Shown piece by piece: positions 9,627 to 18,516 of a stretch of DNA of 64,000 nt. This DNA comes from Parvibaculum sp. (GTDB taxonomy: Bacteria; Pseudomonadota; Alphaproteobacteria; Parvibaculales; Parvibaculaceae): positions 186,001-250,000 of the forward strand of contig NZNS01000011.1 in the NCBI GenBank assembly GCA_002694985.1, read 5' to 3'. The stretch's first letter is position 1. Each line of letters starts with the position of its first letter. The notes under the pieces are model-generated. The model was given only the letters and a program-made list of their open reading frames with translations. It made no database searches and was not told where the DNA came from. Position numbers and translations under genes: made by a program.

Positions 9627-9752
9627 ATGACGTTGAACCCGAATTTCCGTCAGATCGCGGAGCGCGCCGTCACCAAAACCGCCGCCGCATTGCTTGTGGC
9701 CTACACGCTCGTACTGGTCGTGCAGACCTCGGGCGCTGCCCGCATCATCTGA
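9627..9752 (+). CDS. 41-residue single-pass membrane micro-protein B
   Basis: A second small gene 61 bp after the first, with GAAGGAAG before its ATG. After a polar start with NPNFRQIAERAVTK comes one hydrophobic helix, AAALLVAYTLVLVVQ. It shares the helix pattern and the YTL-x-x-V-x-Q motif with micro-protein A. A strong intrinsic terminator follows at 9842, so A and B probably form one short transcript. Function is unknown; membrane partners or stress peptides are possible. Confidence 0.55.
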   Translation: MTLNPNFRQIAERAVTKTAAALLVAYTLVLVVQTSGAARII

Positions 9753-9841
9753 TAGTTCTTGCAGGCTTCTCGACCGGGCCGTCCTCCCTCCCCTTGTGTG
9801 GCCCGGTGATCCCCGAGCCCTCTCTCGAAGAGGGCGCTTGG

Positions 9842-9876
9842 CCCCGCCGCTTCCCCTCGCGGCGGGGTTCTTTTTT
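9842..9876 (+). terminator. Intrinsic terminator after the micro-protein pair
   Basis: A perfect 9-bp stem CCCCGCCGC/GCGGCGGGG with an 8-base loop is followed by TTCTTTTTT. It sits about 90 bp downstream of micro-protein B and ends the plus-strand unit before the convergent hydrolase gene. Confidence 0.9.
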
Positions 9877-9908
9877 GCAAGATGGACCCAAAACCCGGGT
9901 CAAAAAAA

Positions 9909-10808
9909 TCAAGAAAGATGCTGCTTTGCGAAGCGCACAATATGCGCAATCGCCTCGCGGGCTTCCGGCAGCATGTCGGCATTGAGCTGCCAGACATGCC
10001 AGACTTTCGGCCAGACCTCGATAGCGGTTTCGACACCCGCCGATTTCAGCGCTGCGGCCATGCGGGTCGAGTCGTCGCGCAGCATTTCGCGTTCACCAAC
10101 CTGGAAGAGGGTGGGTGGGAAGCCGCTCACATCGCCGAAAAGCGGTGAAATGAAGGGGTCGCGCTCATCGGCACCGGGGCAATAGACCGGCATCAGGCTA
10201 TCCATCATTTCTTCGACGAACATCGAATCCGCCTCGGCATTGCTGTGGCGGGATTCGCCCGAACCCGTCATGTCGGTTGCTGGCGAAAGGCAGATCAATG
10301 CAGCGGGAAGAGGCAGACCCTCCGCCTTGAGGCGCAAGGCAAGTGCCAGCGTGAGATTGCCGCCCGCGGAATCGCCGCCGACCAGGATCGATTTAGCGGC
10401 AATGCCCTTGTCGAGCAGACCCTTGTAGGCGGTCACGCAGTCATCAAGGCCGGCGGGATAAGGGTGTTCGGGCGCAAGGCGATAATCGATGGCATAGACG
10501 GGGACGCCGATATCCTTTGCGAGCCGCCAGGTCAGCGGGCGGTGTGTGCGCGGCGATCCTGCGACGAAGCCCCCGCCATGAATATAAAGGAAAGCCTTGT
10601 CCTGCCGCGTTTCCGGGGCCGAGATCTTTTCGGTGGCCACCCCGGCGAGGCCCAATTCCTCCACGGCGATGCCGGAGGGAAGTTTCGACATGCGCGGTTC
10701 CATCTGTGCCATCATCGGCCGCAGGAGCTGTATGTCGGGGTTCTTGCGGAAGCGGCGCTTCACCTGCCAGCGAATCACAAGATTAATGAGGGTTAGCTGG
10801 AAGCTCAT
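9909..10808 (-). CDS. Alpha/beta hydrolase, hormone-sensitive lipase family
   Basis: A 299-residue esterase of the HSL (family IV) group. The oxyanion motif YIHGGGFVAGSP, the nucleophile elbow GGDSAGGN, an acid-containing VGEREMLRDDS and the late His in VWHVWQ are all in place, so it should be catalytically active on acyl esters. No signal peptide is evident. It is 15 bp downstream of tsaD on the same strand and likely co-transcribed. The natural substrate is unknown. Confidence 0.9.
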   Translation of the reverse strand: MSFQLTLINLVIRWQVKRRFRKNPDIQLLRPMMAQMEPRMSKLPSGIAVEELGLAGVATEKISAPETRQDKAFLYIHGGGFVAGSPRTHRPLTWRLAKDIGVPVYAIDYRLAPEHPYPAGLDDCVTAYKGLLDKGIAAKSILVGGDSAGGNLTLALALRLKAEGLPLPAALICLSPATDMTGSGESRHSNAEADSMFVEEMMDSLMPVYCPGADERDPFISPLFGDVSGFPPTLFQVGEREMLRDDSTRMAAALKSAGVETAIEVWPKVWHVWQLNADMLPEAREAIAHIVRFAKQHLS

Positions 10809-10823
10809 ATCAGAGAAGTCCTC

Positions 10824-11906
10824 TCAGGCTTTCACGCCGGCTCCCCGTGCGGGTGCGGCCTCGGGATCGAGCGGCCAGCGCGCACGCGGACCGGTGTCGA
10901 TTGTGTCCGTCAGTCCGAGCGAAAGCCTCTCCGCCCCCGCCCACGCGATCATCGCGCCGTTATCCGTGCAGAGTTTCAGCGGTGGCACAACAAATTCGTA
11001 GCCGCAGGCGTGAGCAGACACCATCAAACGCTGGCGTAGTGCCATGTTTGCCGCGACCCCACCTGCCACGACCAGACGGCGATGACCGGGGGGGATCACC
11101 TCGTCGGCAAGCGCCATGGCGTTCTCCACGCGCTCGGAAAGGACGTCCGCGACCGCGAACTGGAATGAGGCGGCAATATCGGATTTGTCCTGATCCGTCA
11201 GGTTGCCAAGGTTTTCCGCGGTCTGCCGGACGGCTGTCTTGAGACCGGAGAAGGAAAAATCACAGCCGGGTCGCCCGTTCATCGGGCGGGGGAGCGGAAA
11301 GCGCGCCGGGTTTCCTTCTTTTGCCGCACGTTCGACGGCGGGTCCGCCCGGATAGCCGAGCCCCAGAAGCTTGGCCACCTTGTCGAAGGCTTCGCCCACG
11401 GCATCGTCGATCGTCGTACCAAGGCGGCGATAATGGCCGACACCCTTTACTACCAAGAGCTGGCTATGGCCGCCTGAAACGAGCAAGAGGAGATAGGGGA
11501 AAGGAAGTGCGTCCGTCATCCGCGCGGTCAGGGCGTGGCCTTCGAGGTGATTGAGCGCGACGAAAGGCAGCCCGCGCGAAGCCGCAATCCCCTTGGCGGT
11601 CATGAGCCCGACGATTACGCCGCCGATCAGGCCCGGCCCTGCCGTGGCGGCGATACCATCGAGATCGTCCCAGCCGAGTTTCGCCTGTTTCATGGCGCGT
11701 TTGATAAGTCCGTCCAGATGTTCGACATGGGCGCGGGCCGCAATTTCAGGCACCACGCCGCCGAAGGGCGCATGCTCCTCGATCTGCGAAAAGACGACAT
11801 TGGAGAGGATTTCACCTGGCACATTGGCCCCATGCCTGCGGACGATTGCAGCTGCGGTCTCGTCGCAGCTCGTCTCGATGCCGAGGATGGTGAGTGGTTC
11901 TGTCAC
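10824..11906 (-). CDS. tsaD: tRNA N6-adenosine threonylcarbamoyltransferase TsaD
   Basis: A 360-residue Kae1/TsaD enzyme that, with TsaB and TsaE, transfers the threonylcarbamoyl group to A37 of tRNAs reading ANN codons. [14 protein letters not shown] (ASKHA phosphate loop), the iron-binding [11 protein letters not shown] and VSGGHSQL are diagnostic. The start is GTG (GTGACAGAACC) and the length is normal. It is divergent from hemC with a 132-bp shared upstream region. In many alphaproteobacteria gpsA follows directly, but here the hydrolase gene and a TetR cassette intervene. Confidence 0.97.
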   Translation of the reverse strand: MTEPLTILGIETSCDETAAAIVRRHGANVPGEILSNVVFSQIEEHAPFGGVVPEIAARAHVEHLDGLIKRAMKQAKLGWDDLDGIAATAGPGLIGGVIVGLMTAKGIAASRGLPFVALNHLEGHALTARMTDALPFPYLLLLVSGGHSQLLVVKGVGHYRRLGTTIDDAVGEAFDKVAKLLGLGYPGGPAVERAAKEGNPARFPLPRPMNGRPGCDFSFSGLKTAVRQTAENLGNLTDQDKSDIAASFQFAVADVLSERVENAMALADEVIPPGHRRLVVAGGVAANMALRQRLMVSAHACGYEFVVPPLKLCTDNGAMIAWAGAERLSLGLTDTIDTGPRARWPLDPEAAPARGAGVKA

Positions 11907-12038
11907 AGCCTTGCCTGAAAAAGAGCCTGAAAAGTACCCGCAGCCCCTCTCATTACAGGGCCGAAAAGGTTATAAGAAGCCCCGGCGGGCCGGTCCCGCC
12001 CGGGAATTTCCGTTGGCATACAACTTTAGAGACCCTGC

Positions 12039-12965
12039 ATGCAACGCCGCTACCGTATCGGCACAAGAGGTTCAAAGCTCGCCCTCGTTCAGGCGAATGA
12101 AGTCGCGCGCCGGATCGCGCTTGCGAGCGACGCTCCTGTTGAGGAAGTGACGGAGATCGTCGTCATCTCGACTGAAGGTGATCGGGTGCAGGATCGGGCG
12201 CTGTCGGAAATTGGTGGCAAGGGGCTCTTCACGCAGGAAATCGAGGAGCAGCTCGCGGATGCGCGGATCGACGTCGCCGTCCATTCGATGAAGGATATGC
12301 CGACCCTGCTGCCGGACGGACTCGTGATCGATTGCCTGCTGGAAAGGGCCGATCCGCGCGATGCCTTCCTTTCGCTGAAAACGGGGTCACTTGCTGATCT
12401 GCCCGCCGGCTCTCGCGTCGGCACCTCCTCGCTCCGCCGGGCGGCGCAGGTAAAGGCAAGGCGGCCCGACCTTGAGGTTGTGCCTTTTCGCGGCAATGTC
12501 GATACGCGGTTGCGGAAGCTTGGCGAAGGCGTTGCGGATGCGACCTTCCTTGCGGTTGCCGGTCTCACACGCATGGGGCTTGCGGACAAGATCACTGCCT
12601 CGGTTTCTCCGGAAGATATGCTTCCTGCCGTGGCGCAGGGCGCTATCGGGATCGAGCGCCGCGTTGCCGATGACGAGGCGGCTCATCTCCTCCAGAAGCT
12701 GCATCATGTGGAAACGGGTCTGTGCGTTGCCGCTGAGCGGGCCTTTCTTGCCGTTCTGGACGGTTCCTGCCGTACACCCATTGCGGCGCTGGCTGAGATC
12801 GCGGGTAAGCGCATGCGCTTGCGAACCATGATCCTTACGCCGGATGGCCAGGAAATCCACGAGACGGAGCGCGAAGGGCTTGCCGCCGACGCTATTGCGC
12901 TTGGTGAGGATGCGGGTCAGGAACTCAAGGGTCGCGCCGGACCGAATTTCTTCGACGCGAGCTGA
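12039..12965 (+). CDS. hemC: Hydroxymethylbilane synthase (porphobilinogen deaminase)
   Basis: A 308-residue enzyme assembling four porphobilinogens into hydroxymethylbilane. YRIGTRGSKLALVQANEVA is the N-terminal signature, VAVHSMKDMPT contains active-site residues, SLRRAAQ is the substrate loop, and LDGSCRTPIAA holds the Cys that carries the dipyrromethane cofactor. It begins a plus-strand heme operon, followed after 3 bp by hemD. Confidence 0.97.
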   Translation: MQRRYRIGTRGSKLALVQANEVARRIALASDAPVEEVTEIVVISTEGDRVQDRALSEIGGKGLFTQEIEEQLADARIDVAVHSMKDMPTLLPDGLVIDCLLERADPRDAFLSLKTGSLADLPAGSRVGTSSLRRAAQVKARRPDLEVVPFRGNVDTRLRKLGEGVADATFLAVAGLTRMGLADKITASVSPEDMLPAVAQGAIGIERRVADDEAAHLLQKLHHVETGLCVAAERAFLAVLDGSCRTPIAALAEIAGKRMRLRTMILTPDGQEIHETEREGLAADAIALGEDAGQELKGRAGPNFFDAS

Positions 12966-12968
12966 ACG

Positions 12969-13682
12969 ATGCGGCTTCTCGTCACGCGGCCCGAGGAAGA
13001 CAGCGCCTCGCTTGCCGATGCGCTTGTCGCGCTCGGTCATGAGGTGGTGATGGCGCCTCTTCTCACGATCCGTTTTCTCGATGATGTCTTCCTTCCGGGG
13101 GACAGGTGGCAGGCGCTTCTCTTTACCAGCGCAAACGGTGTCCGCGCACTGGCGCGCCGGAAGGACGCCGGTCGCCTTCTGCCGCTCCCTGTCTTTGCCG
13201 TCGGCCCCGCCAGCGCCGATGCCGCGCGCGCAGCGGGTTTTGCGACTGTCGAGGCTGCGGGTGGCGACGTCACGTCGCTGGCGGCTTATGTCTCTGGCGC
13301 GATCAAACCCGAGACGGGGCCTCTTCTCCATGTGGCGGGTACTACGCTCGCCGGTGACCTTGCGGGCATGCTCGGCGCGCAAGGCTTCGATGTGAAACGC
13401 GTGGTGCTCTACGAAGCCGTGCCTGCCCCTGTACTGCCCGAAGCGGCGCGTCAGGAAATCGAGGAGGGTTTGCTTGACGGTGTCCTGCTTTATTCGCCAC
13501 GTACGGCGCGCACTTTCGCTTCGCTTGTCCTTGAGGCCGGACTCGCGAACAGGACAGAGGGCCTCGTGGCTTATTGTCTGTCGTCGAACGTAGCCAAGGC
13601 ACTTCGCGATTTACCCGGACTTACGGTGAAAATTGCGCGTGAACCGGACCAGGCGGCGCTGCTGGCTTTGCTGCCGGCCTGA
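12969..13682 (+). CDS. hemD: Uroporphyrinogen-III synthase
   Basis: A 237-residue HemD that cyclises hydroxymethylbilane with inversion of ring D. The family is weakly conserved. The opening MRLLVTRPEEDSASLADAL, the FTSANGVRALARR segment and the late LLYSPRTARTFASLV match both halves of the bilobed fold. Its position immediately after hemC supports the call. A longer gap (80 bp) separates it from the Mic60 gene. Confidence 0.9.
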   Translation: MRLLVTRPEEDSASLADALVALGHEVVMAPLLTIRFLDDVFLPGDRWQALLFTSANGVRALARRKDAGRLLPLPVFAVGPASADAARAAGFATVEAAGGDVTSLAAYVSGAIKPETGPLLHVAGTTLAGDLAGMLGAQGFDVKRVVLYEAVPAPVLPEAARQEIEEGLLDGVLLYSPRTARTFASLVLEAGLANRTEGLVAYCLSSNVAKALRDLPGLTVKIAREPDQAALLALLPA

Positions 13683-13762
13683 TTTTCCCGGAACTTCGCC
13701 CTGACCCATGCGCTTTGAGCCTCTATAGTGGCGGCGACAGGGATTTCCCCAGAAGGCTTGAA

Positions 13763-15052
13763 ATGAGTGATCCAAACGGCAGCGGCAAGGACGGCAAGAC
13801 GGGTGCCGGCGAGAATGCGAAGGAAACGCAGGCGGAATATCTGAAGCCCGCGGATGGCAAACCGCGCGGGTCGACGAAGCGCGAGAAGGAGCCGCGCACT
13901 CTCGAAGGGAAGGCCGAGCCTGTCGAGGGCGAAGCCGCGGCAGCGTCTGACGACAAGTCTGCGAGCGAGAAAACAGAGGCCCCGGGCTCTCAGCGTTCGC
14001 CTTTGCCGCTTGTTCTCGCGGCCGGGGTCGCGGGACTTGGCGGCGCGGCGGTAGCGCTCGCGGCTGTCTGGTTCGTGGGGCTGCCGCCGCGCGCAGGCGA
14101 AGAAGATGTCTTTGCCGGTATCGAACAGCGTATCGACGCGCTTGAGGCCGGTGCCAGCGAAAGCGCCACGCAATCCGGTGCGACGTTCACCTCGCTCGGT
14201 GAGCGCATCGACCAGCTCGAAAAAGATCTCGCGGTTGCGTCGGAAACACCCGACAGCGCTGTCGCGCTTCGTGAGCGGATCGAAACTCTCGCTGCAGACA
14301 TCCAGAAAATGGCGTCCGCGCTCAATGATACGCGTGACTCACTGCGTGACCTTGAGCAGAAGGTCGGCGGGATTTCGGAGAGCCTGCCGCCACCCGGCAT
14401 CGCCGATCAGGTCGGCAGCATCGAAACGCTGGCGAGGGCTCTCGATCTTCGCCTTGCCTCGCTCGCGCCGGAGGTGCAAAAGATGGAAGATCGTGTGGCC
14501 CGGCTTGAAGAAGAGAAGGACGATCCCGACGCTGCCGCGCGCGCGGCGCTCGGTCTTGCCCTCGCGAATCTTGCGCGTGCCGCCGAAAGCGCCGGTTCCT
14601 TCGAAACCGAACTTGATGCGGTGCGCACTTTCCTGCCCGAAGAGACAGCGCTTGCCGGTCTCGCCAAGGCCGCGTCTGGAGGGGTGCCGACGCGTGCGGC
14701 GCTCGAAGCGCGCTTCCCGGCGCTTGCCGAGGATATCTTCGATGCGGAGCGTCGCGCGGATGCGGACGGATGGTGGTCGCGCTTCGTCGCCAATGCGAAG
14801 TCGCTCGTCACGATCCGCAAGACGGGAGAAATTTCAGGCGATACGACCGAAGCAAAAGTTGCGCGCATGGAAGAGCGGCTCAAGGTGCATGATCTTGAGG
14901 GTGCGGTGAAGGAAGCCGAAACGCTCGAAGGCCCGGCCGCGGAAGCGGCGGCCTCATGGCTCGACGATGCGCGTGCGCGCCTTGAGACGGACCGGCTTGT
15001 GAGGGAGCTCAGCGCAAGCGTTGCGGCGCAACTCGCCAAGACGAAGGGCTGA
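13763..15052 (+). CDS. Mic60/mitofilin-like inner membrane protein (COG4223)
   Basis: A 429-residue protein. Residues 1-80 are a disordered, Lys/Glu/Pro-rich cytoplasmic region, 81-106 one transmembrane helix (LPLVLAAGVAGLGGAAVALA...), about 115-270 periplasmic coiled coil (repeated RIDxLE-type heptads), and the C-terminus a helical mitofilin-like domain. Alphaproteobacterial homologues are the bacterial ancestors of mitochondrial Mic60, which shapes cristae, and they typically lie between hemD and hemY exactly as here. The ATG at 13763 follows AGAAGGC. Likely role is inner-membrane curvature or contacts with the outer membrane. Confidence 0.85.
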   Translation: MSDPNGSGKDGKTGAGENAKETQAEYLKPADGKPRGSTKREKEPRTLEGKAEPVEGEAAAASDDKSASEKTEAPGSQRSPLPLVLAAGVAGLGGAAVALAAVWFVGLPPRAGEEDVFAGIEQRIDALEAGASESATQSGATFTSLGERIDQLEKDLAVASETPDSAVALRERIETLAADIQKMASALNDTRDSLRDLEQKVGGISESLPPPGIADQVGSIETLARALDLRLASLAPEVQKMEDRVARLEEEKDDPDAAARAALGLALANLARAAESAGSFETELDAVRTFLPEETALAGLAKAASGGVPTRAALEARFPALAEDIFDAERRADADGWWSRFVANAKSLVTIRKTGEISGDTTEAKVARMEERLKVHDLEGAVKEAETLEGPAAEAAASWLDDARARLETDRLVRELSASVAAQLAKTKG

Positions 15053-15057
15053 CGCCG

Positions 15058-16587
15058 ATGCTGCGCGCTCTTTACACATTCCTCATCATTGCGGTCCTCA
15101 GTGGTATCGCGATCTGGCTTGCTGACAATCCGGGCGAGCTTGTCATGCATTGGCGCGGGTATGAAATCCGCACAAGCTTCGTTGTTGGCGTCGGTGCGAT
15201 GGCGCTTGCGGCCTTCCTGGTCCTTCTCGTCTATCGCATCGTGGTAAGCTTCATCGAGACGCCGGCAAGCGTTTCGAATTTTCTTGAAAAGCGTCGTCAG
15301 CAGAAGGGCTTTCTCGCTCTCTCGCGCGGGATGGTTGCGGTTGCCGCAGGCGATGCCGCCGATGCCAAGAGGTATGCAGCGCAGGCACACAAGCTTCTGG
15401 ATGCACCGCCGCTGACGCTTCTTCTCGCCGCGCAGGCAGCGCAGCTTGAAGGTGATGAGGCAGGGGCGACGAAGCATTTCGAAAAGATGCTGGCCGCCCC
15501 GGAGACAGAATTTCTCGGCCTTCGCGGTCTTTTCATTCAGGCGCGGCGCGCGGGCGATCGCGATGGCGCGCTGGCCTATGCACGCCGGGCCTTCGATCTG
15601 CGTCCGCAAACCCCTTGGGCGGCGCAGGCCGTCTTCGAAATCGAGGCGGCGGAAGAAGACTGGGATGGCGCGCTGAAGACGCTCGACCGCGTGGTCGGGG
15701 CAAAGCTTATTCCGCGCGATGATGCGCGCCGCCGTCGCGCTGTGCTGCTTACCGCCTGTGCGATGACAGCGGCGGAAGCCGCGCGCAGTCAGGTGGGCGA
15801 TGCGCGCAAGCCCGCCCTGGAGAAGGCCGCAAAGCTTGCGCTTGAAGCTGTTTCACTCGAGCCGCATTTCGTGCCTGCCGTTGCGCTTGCCGCCGAGCTC
15901 TGTGCGAAGACGGGTCACGTCCGCAAGGGCATGAAGCTTATCGAGGAAGCATGGAGCGTGGTGCCGCATCCGGACCTTGCTGATGCCTGGCTCGATCTGG
16001 TCGAGGACGAAAGCGGCTATGCCCGAGCGGAACGCGCGAACGCGCTGGCCGTCCGCAATCCCGATCACCTTGAAAGCCATATTCTCGTCGCCCGTGGCGC
16101 TATCGGTGCGCGCGACTGGAGGGCGGCGCGCGAGGCGCTCGCCCCTTACACCGGTCCGGCGGCGCAAGAACAGCCGGGACAGCGGGTTTGCGAACTCATG
16201 TCCGAGATCGAGGAAGGAGAATATGGCGACCGGGGTGCGGCAAGGAGCTGGCTCACGCGCGCACTTCATGCACCGGAAGATCCTCAATGGACGGGGAACG
16301 GGTATCGCTCTCCGCGCTGGTCTCCCATCAATCCGGTGACCGGCGAATTCGATGCGCTCGAATGGACAGCGCCGGTCATGGCGCTTGCGCAGAATGAAGC
16401 GCCTGTTCCTCATGATATCTCCGACGAGAATGCTTCCAGTCCCGAAGGTCCGCTCGACGCCCCAGTTGCACCTGCTATGCGCGAGGGGGGAGCCACCGGC
16501 GAAGCTCTTGCCTTTCAACCGCCCCTGCCCGACGATCCCGGTCCGGATGAAACCGGGGACAAGCGGGAGGGGGAGAATAAATGGTGA
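15058..16587 (+). CDS. HemY family TPR membrane protein
   Basis: A 509-residue HemY_N protein (not the oxidase also called HemY). Two N-terminal transmembrane helices (about 3-22 and 41-63) surround the conserved DNPGELVMHWRGYEI loop, and tetratricopeptide-like helical pairs fill residues 90-400. The C-terminus is acidic and disordered. It is found next to heme biosynthesis genes throughout proteobacteria, where a role as scaffold or regulator of heme enzymes has been suggested. It starts 5 bp after Mic60 and overlaps the next gene by 7 bp. Confidence 0.88.
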   Translation: MLRALYTFLIIAVLSGIAIWLADNPGELVMHWRGYEIRTSFVVGVGAMALAAFLVLLVYRIVVSFIETPASVSNFLEKRRQQKGFLALSRGMVAVAAGDAADAKRYAAQAHKLLDAPPLTLLLAAQAAQLEGDEAGATKHFEKMLAAPETEFLGLRGLFIQARRAGDRDGALAYARRAFDLRPQTPWAAQAVFEIEAAEEDWDGALKTLDRVVGAKLIPRDDARRRRAVLLTACAMTAAEAARSQVGDARKPALEKAAKLALEAVSLEPHFVPAVALAAELCAKTGHVRKGMKLIEEAWSVVPHPDLADAWLDLVEDESGYARAERANALAVRNPDHLESHILVARGAIGARDWRAAREALAPYTGPAAQEQPGQRVCELMSEIEEGEYGDRGAARSWLTRALHAPEDPQWTGNGYRSPRWSPINPVTGEFDALEWTAPVMALAQNEAPVPHDISDENASSPEGPLDAPVAPAMREGGATGEALAFQPPLPDDPGPDETGDKREGENKW

Positions 16588-17621
16588 AACGGCTTCTGGC
16601 TGGCACGGTGACGCTTGTTCTGCTGGCATTTGCCGTGATCATGATCTCGTTCGTGCAGCTCGATGTGCCGCGCGAACAACTCATCGGAAAATATGCGACC
16701 GGGGCTTCGCAATTCGTCATATTGCCGGACGGGTCGAGCGCCCATATCCGCGACGAGGGAAATCCCGAGGGGCCGGTGCTGGTCCTGGTGCATGGCTCCA
16801 ATGCTTCGCTCCACACATGGGAGCCATGGGTCGAAGAGCTGGGCGACAGCTATCGCATCATCAGCATGGATCTGCCGGGGCATGGGCTTACGGGCCGTGT
16901 GCCGGGCGATGACTATACGCGCGAGGGTATGACGGCCTTCGTTCACGAGGTGCTGAAAACGCTTCATGTCAGGCGGTTCGCCATCGCGGGCAATTCGATG
17001 GGCGGCGGCATTGCCGCGCTTTACACGCTCGAGCATCCCGAAAGCGTCTCCGCGCTCATCCTGGTCGATGCGGCTGGCATTCCGGTCCAGCGCGACGATG
17101 ACGATGTGCCGCTCGCCTTCCGCGTCGCGAACATGCCGGTCGTCAGCAATGTCATGCGCTACGTGTTGCCGCGCTCGCTTGTCGAGGAGGGGGTACGCAA
17201 GGTTTTTTTCGACCAGTCAAAGGTGACGGACGAGATGGTCGCGCGTTATTTCGATCTCACGCTGCACGAAGGCAATCGCGATGCGACGCGGATGCGCTTT
17301 GCAAGCTACGCCTCCCGCAATGAGAAAGCCTTTGCGGACCGGCTTGGCGAAATCAAGGTGCCCGTCCTCGTCCTCTGGGGTGACCAGGACGGGCTCATTC
17401 CCGTCTCGGCGGCCCATGAGTTCCAGAAACGGATTCCGCAGGCCGAACTCGTCATCTTCGAGAATGTCGGGCATGTGCCGATGGAGGAGATACCCGAAGC
17501 GAGCGCCGCGGCCGTGCGCAGCTTTCTCGCGAAAGGTTGGGCCAAAGTGCCGGCTCCTGCCGGAAAGGGTGAGGCCGCCCCGGGGGGCTATGCGGAACAG
17601 CAACCCGAAGCTACTGAATAA
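16581..17621 (+). CDS. Alpha/beta hydrolase, membrane-anchored
   Basis: A 346-residue hydrolase with an N-terminal transmembrane anchor (residues 5-25) and the fold's core motifs: VLVHGSNASLHTW (oxyanion), IAGNSMGGGIA (nucleophile Ser), a late LWGDQDGLIP Asp and NVGHVPMEE with the His. The triad is complete. The C-terminal 30 residues are Pro/Glu-rich. The ATG overlaps the hemY stop by 7 bp, so it is the last gene of the heme/Mic60 operon, though its role there is unknown. Confidence 0.88.
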   Translation: MVKRLLAGTVTLVLLAFAVIMISFVQLDVPREQLIGKYATGASQFVILPDGSSAHIRDEGNPEGPVLVLVHGSNASLHTWEPWVEELGDSYRIISMDLPGHGLTGRVPGDDYTREGMTAFVHEVLKTLHVRRFAIAGNSMGGGIAALYTLEHPESVSALILVDAAGIPVQRDDDDVPLAFRVANMPVVSNVMRYVLPRSLVEEGVRKVFFDQSKVTDEMVARYFDLTLHEGNRDATRMRFASYASRNEKAFADRLGEIKVPVLVLWGDQDGLIPVSAAHEFQKRIPQAELVIFENVGHVPMEEIPEASAAAVRSFLAKGWAKVPAPAGKGEAAPGGYAEQQPEATE

Positions 17622-17721
17622 GCCCAAATATTTCCCGGAGCCCTTTCTCCCTGTTGCCAAAGGCGCGATGGCGGGGTATCTGAGGGCCCCTGCGGACAGG
17701 TGGATTTCTACCCGTCCCGCG

Positions 17722-17797
17722 GCCGCTTTAGCTCAGTTGGTAGAGCACCTCATTCGTAATGAGGGGGTCGGGTGTTCGAGTCACCCAAGCGGCACCA
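17722..17797 (+). tRNA. tRNA-Thr (CGT)
   Basis: A full cloverleaf: acceptor GCCGCTT/AAGCGGC, D-arm GCTC-AGTTGGTAG-GAGC, anticodon stem CCTCA/TGAGG with loop TTCGTAA (anticodon CGT, reading ACG), and TTCGAGT in the T loop. The CCA end is encoded. The gene stands alone, downstream of the heme operon and upstream of a HerA-like fragment. Confidence 0.95.
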
Positions 17798-17962
17798 CTT
17801 TTCCCTGATTTCCTTCCGGCCAATCTTTCGGTTTCGCGGCTGTGGTTCCGGTCCATGACATGCGCTGTCGTGGCGTGTGGGAGGCAGAAAGGCCGTTCCT
17901 TCGCGGGGAGGAAACGGCCTTTTGCCTATCGGAGGCTGCTTGCCATCTTTTATGCGCCGACG

Positions 17963-18373
17963 CGGCAATCGCGTATTGCGAAGGAGGGGCGCAAGTACGG
18001 ACTGTCGCTCGCGCTCTTTACCCAGCGCCCCTCGGAGCTCGACACCACGATTCTTTTGCAGTGCAGCACGGTGGTCGCCATGCGCCTCTCCACGGAGCGG
18101 GATCAGCAGGTGATGCGCGCGAATACGCATGCCGGGACTCTCGGTCTCCTCGATTTTCTACCTCTTCTGGGCGACCGTGAAGCAATCGTGCTTGGTCAGG
18201 GGGTCGGAATGCCCATGCGGATCAAGTTTGCGGATATTGCCGACAAGGGTGTGCCGAGAAACCTCAGCAGCGGATTCTCGCAATCCTGGAGCAAGCCTGA
18301 TCTCGACCGGGCCGGGCTTGAGGCGATTGTTTCGCGCTGGCGTCATGAGGGCCGTGAGCGGCGCGGTTACTGA
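17963..18373 (+). pseudogene. C-terminal remnant of a HerA/DUF87-like ATPase
   Basis: Codons from about 17963 read RIAKEGRKYGLSLALFTQRP, then SELDTTILLQCST and LDFLPLLGDREAIVLGQG to a stop at 18373. This is the C-terminal third of HerA/YjgR-type DNA-translocating ATPases (R-x-x-x-E-x-R-K-Y-G ... Q-R-P-S-E-L). The Walker A and B parts are absent, and no start codon suits the family. Full-length proteins exceed 400 residues, so this is a truncated relic directly downstream of tRNA-Thr, a common integration site. Confidence 0.65.
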
Positions 18374-18516
18374 TCGAAAGGTGGCCGGGCAAAAGAAGAT
18401 ATGGGCGCGGCATAATGTCTGCGGCTATGTCTCTGCATGTCGGTGGTTCGCTGATACACCGGGTTTCTTCCTTGATATGCTTGCGGCCTCGGTTTCCAGA
18501 ATACAGAGAGGCTACA

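Noticed and set aside
14407..15609. 400-codon frame opposite mic60/hemY
   Set aside because: Ser/Arg-rich antisense shadow of the coiled-coil region.
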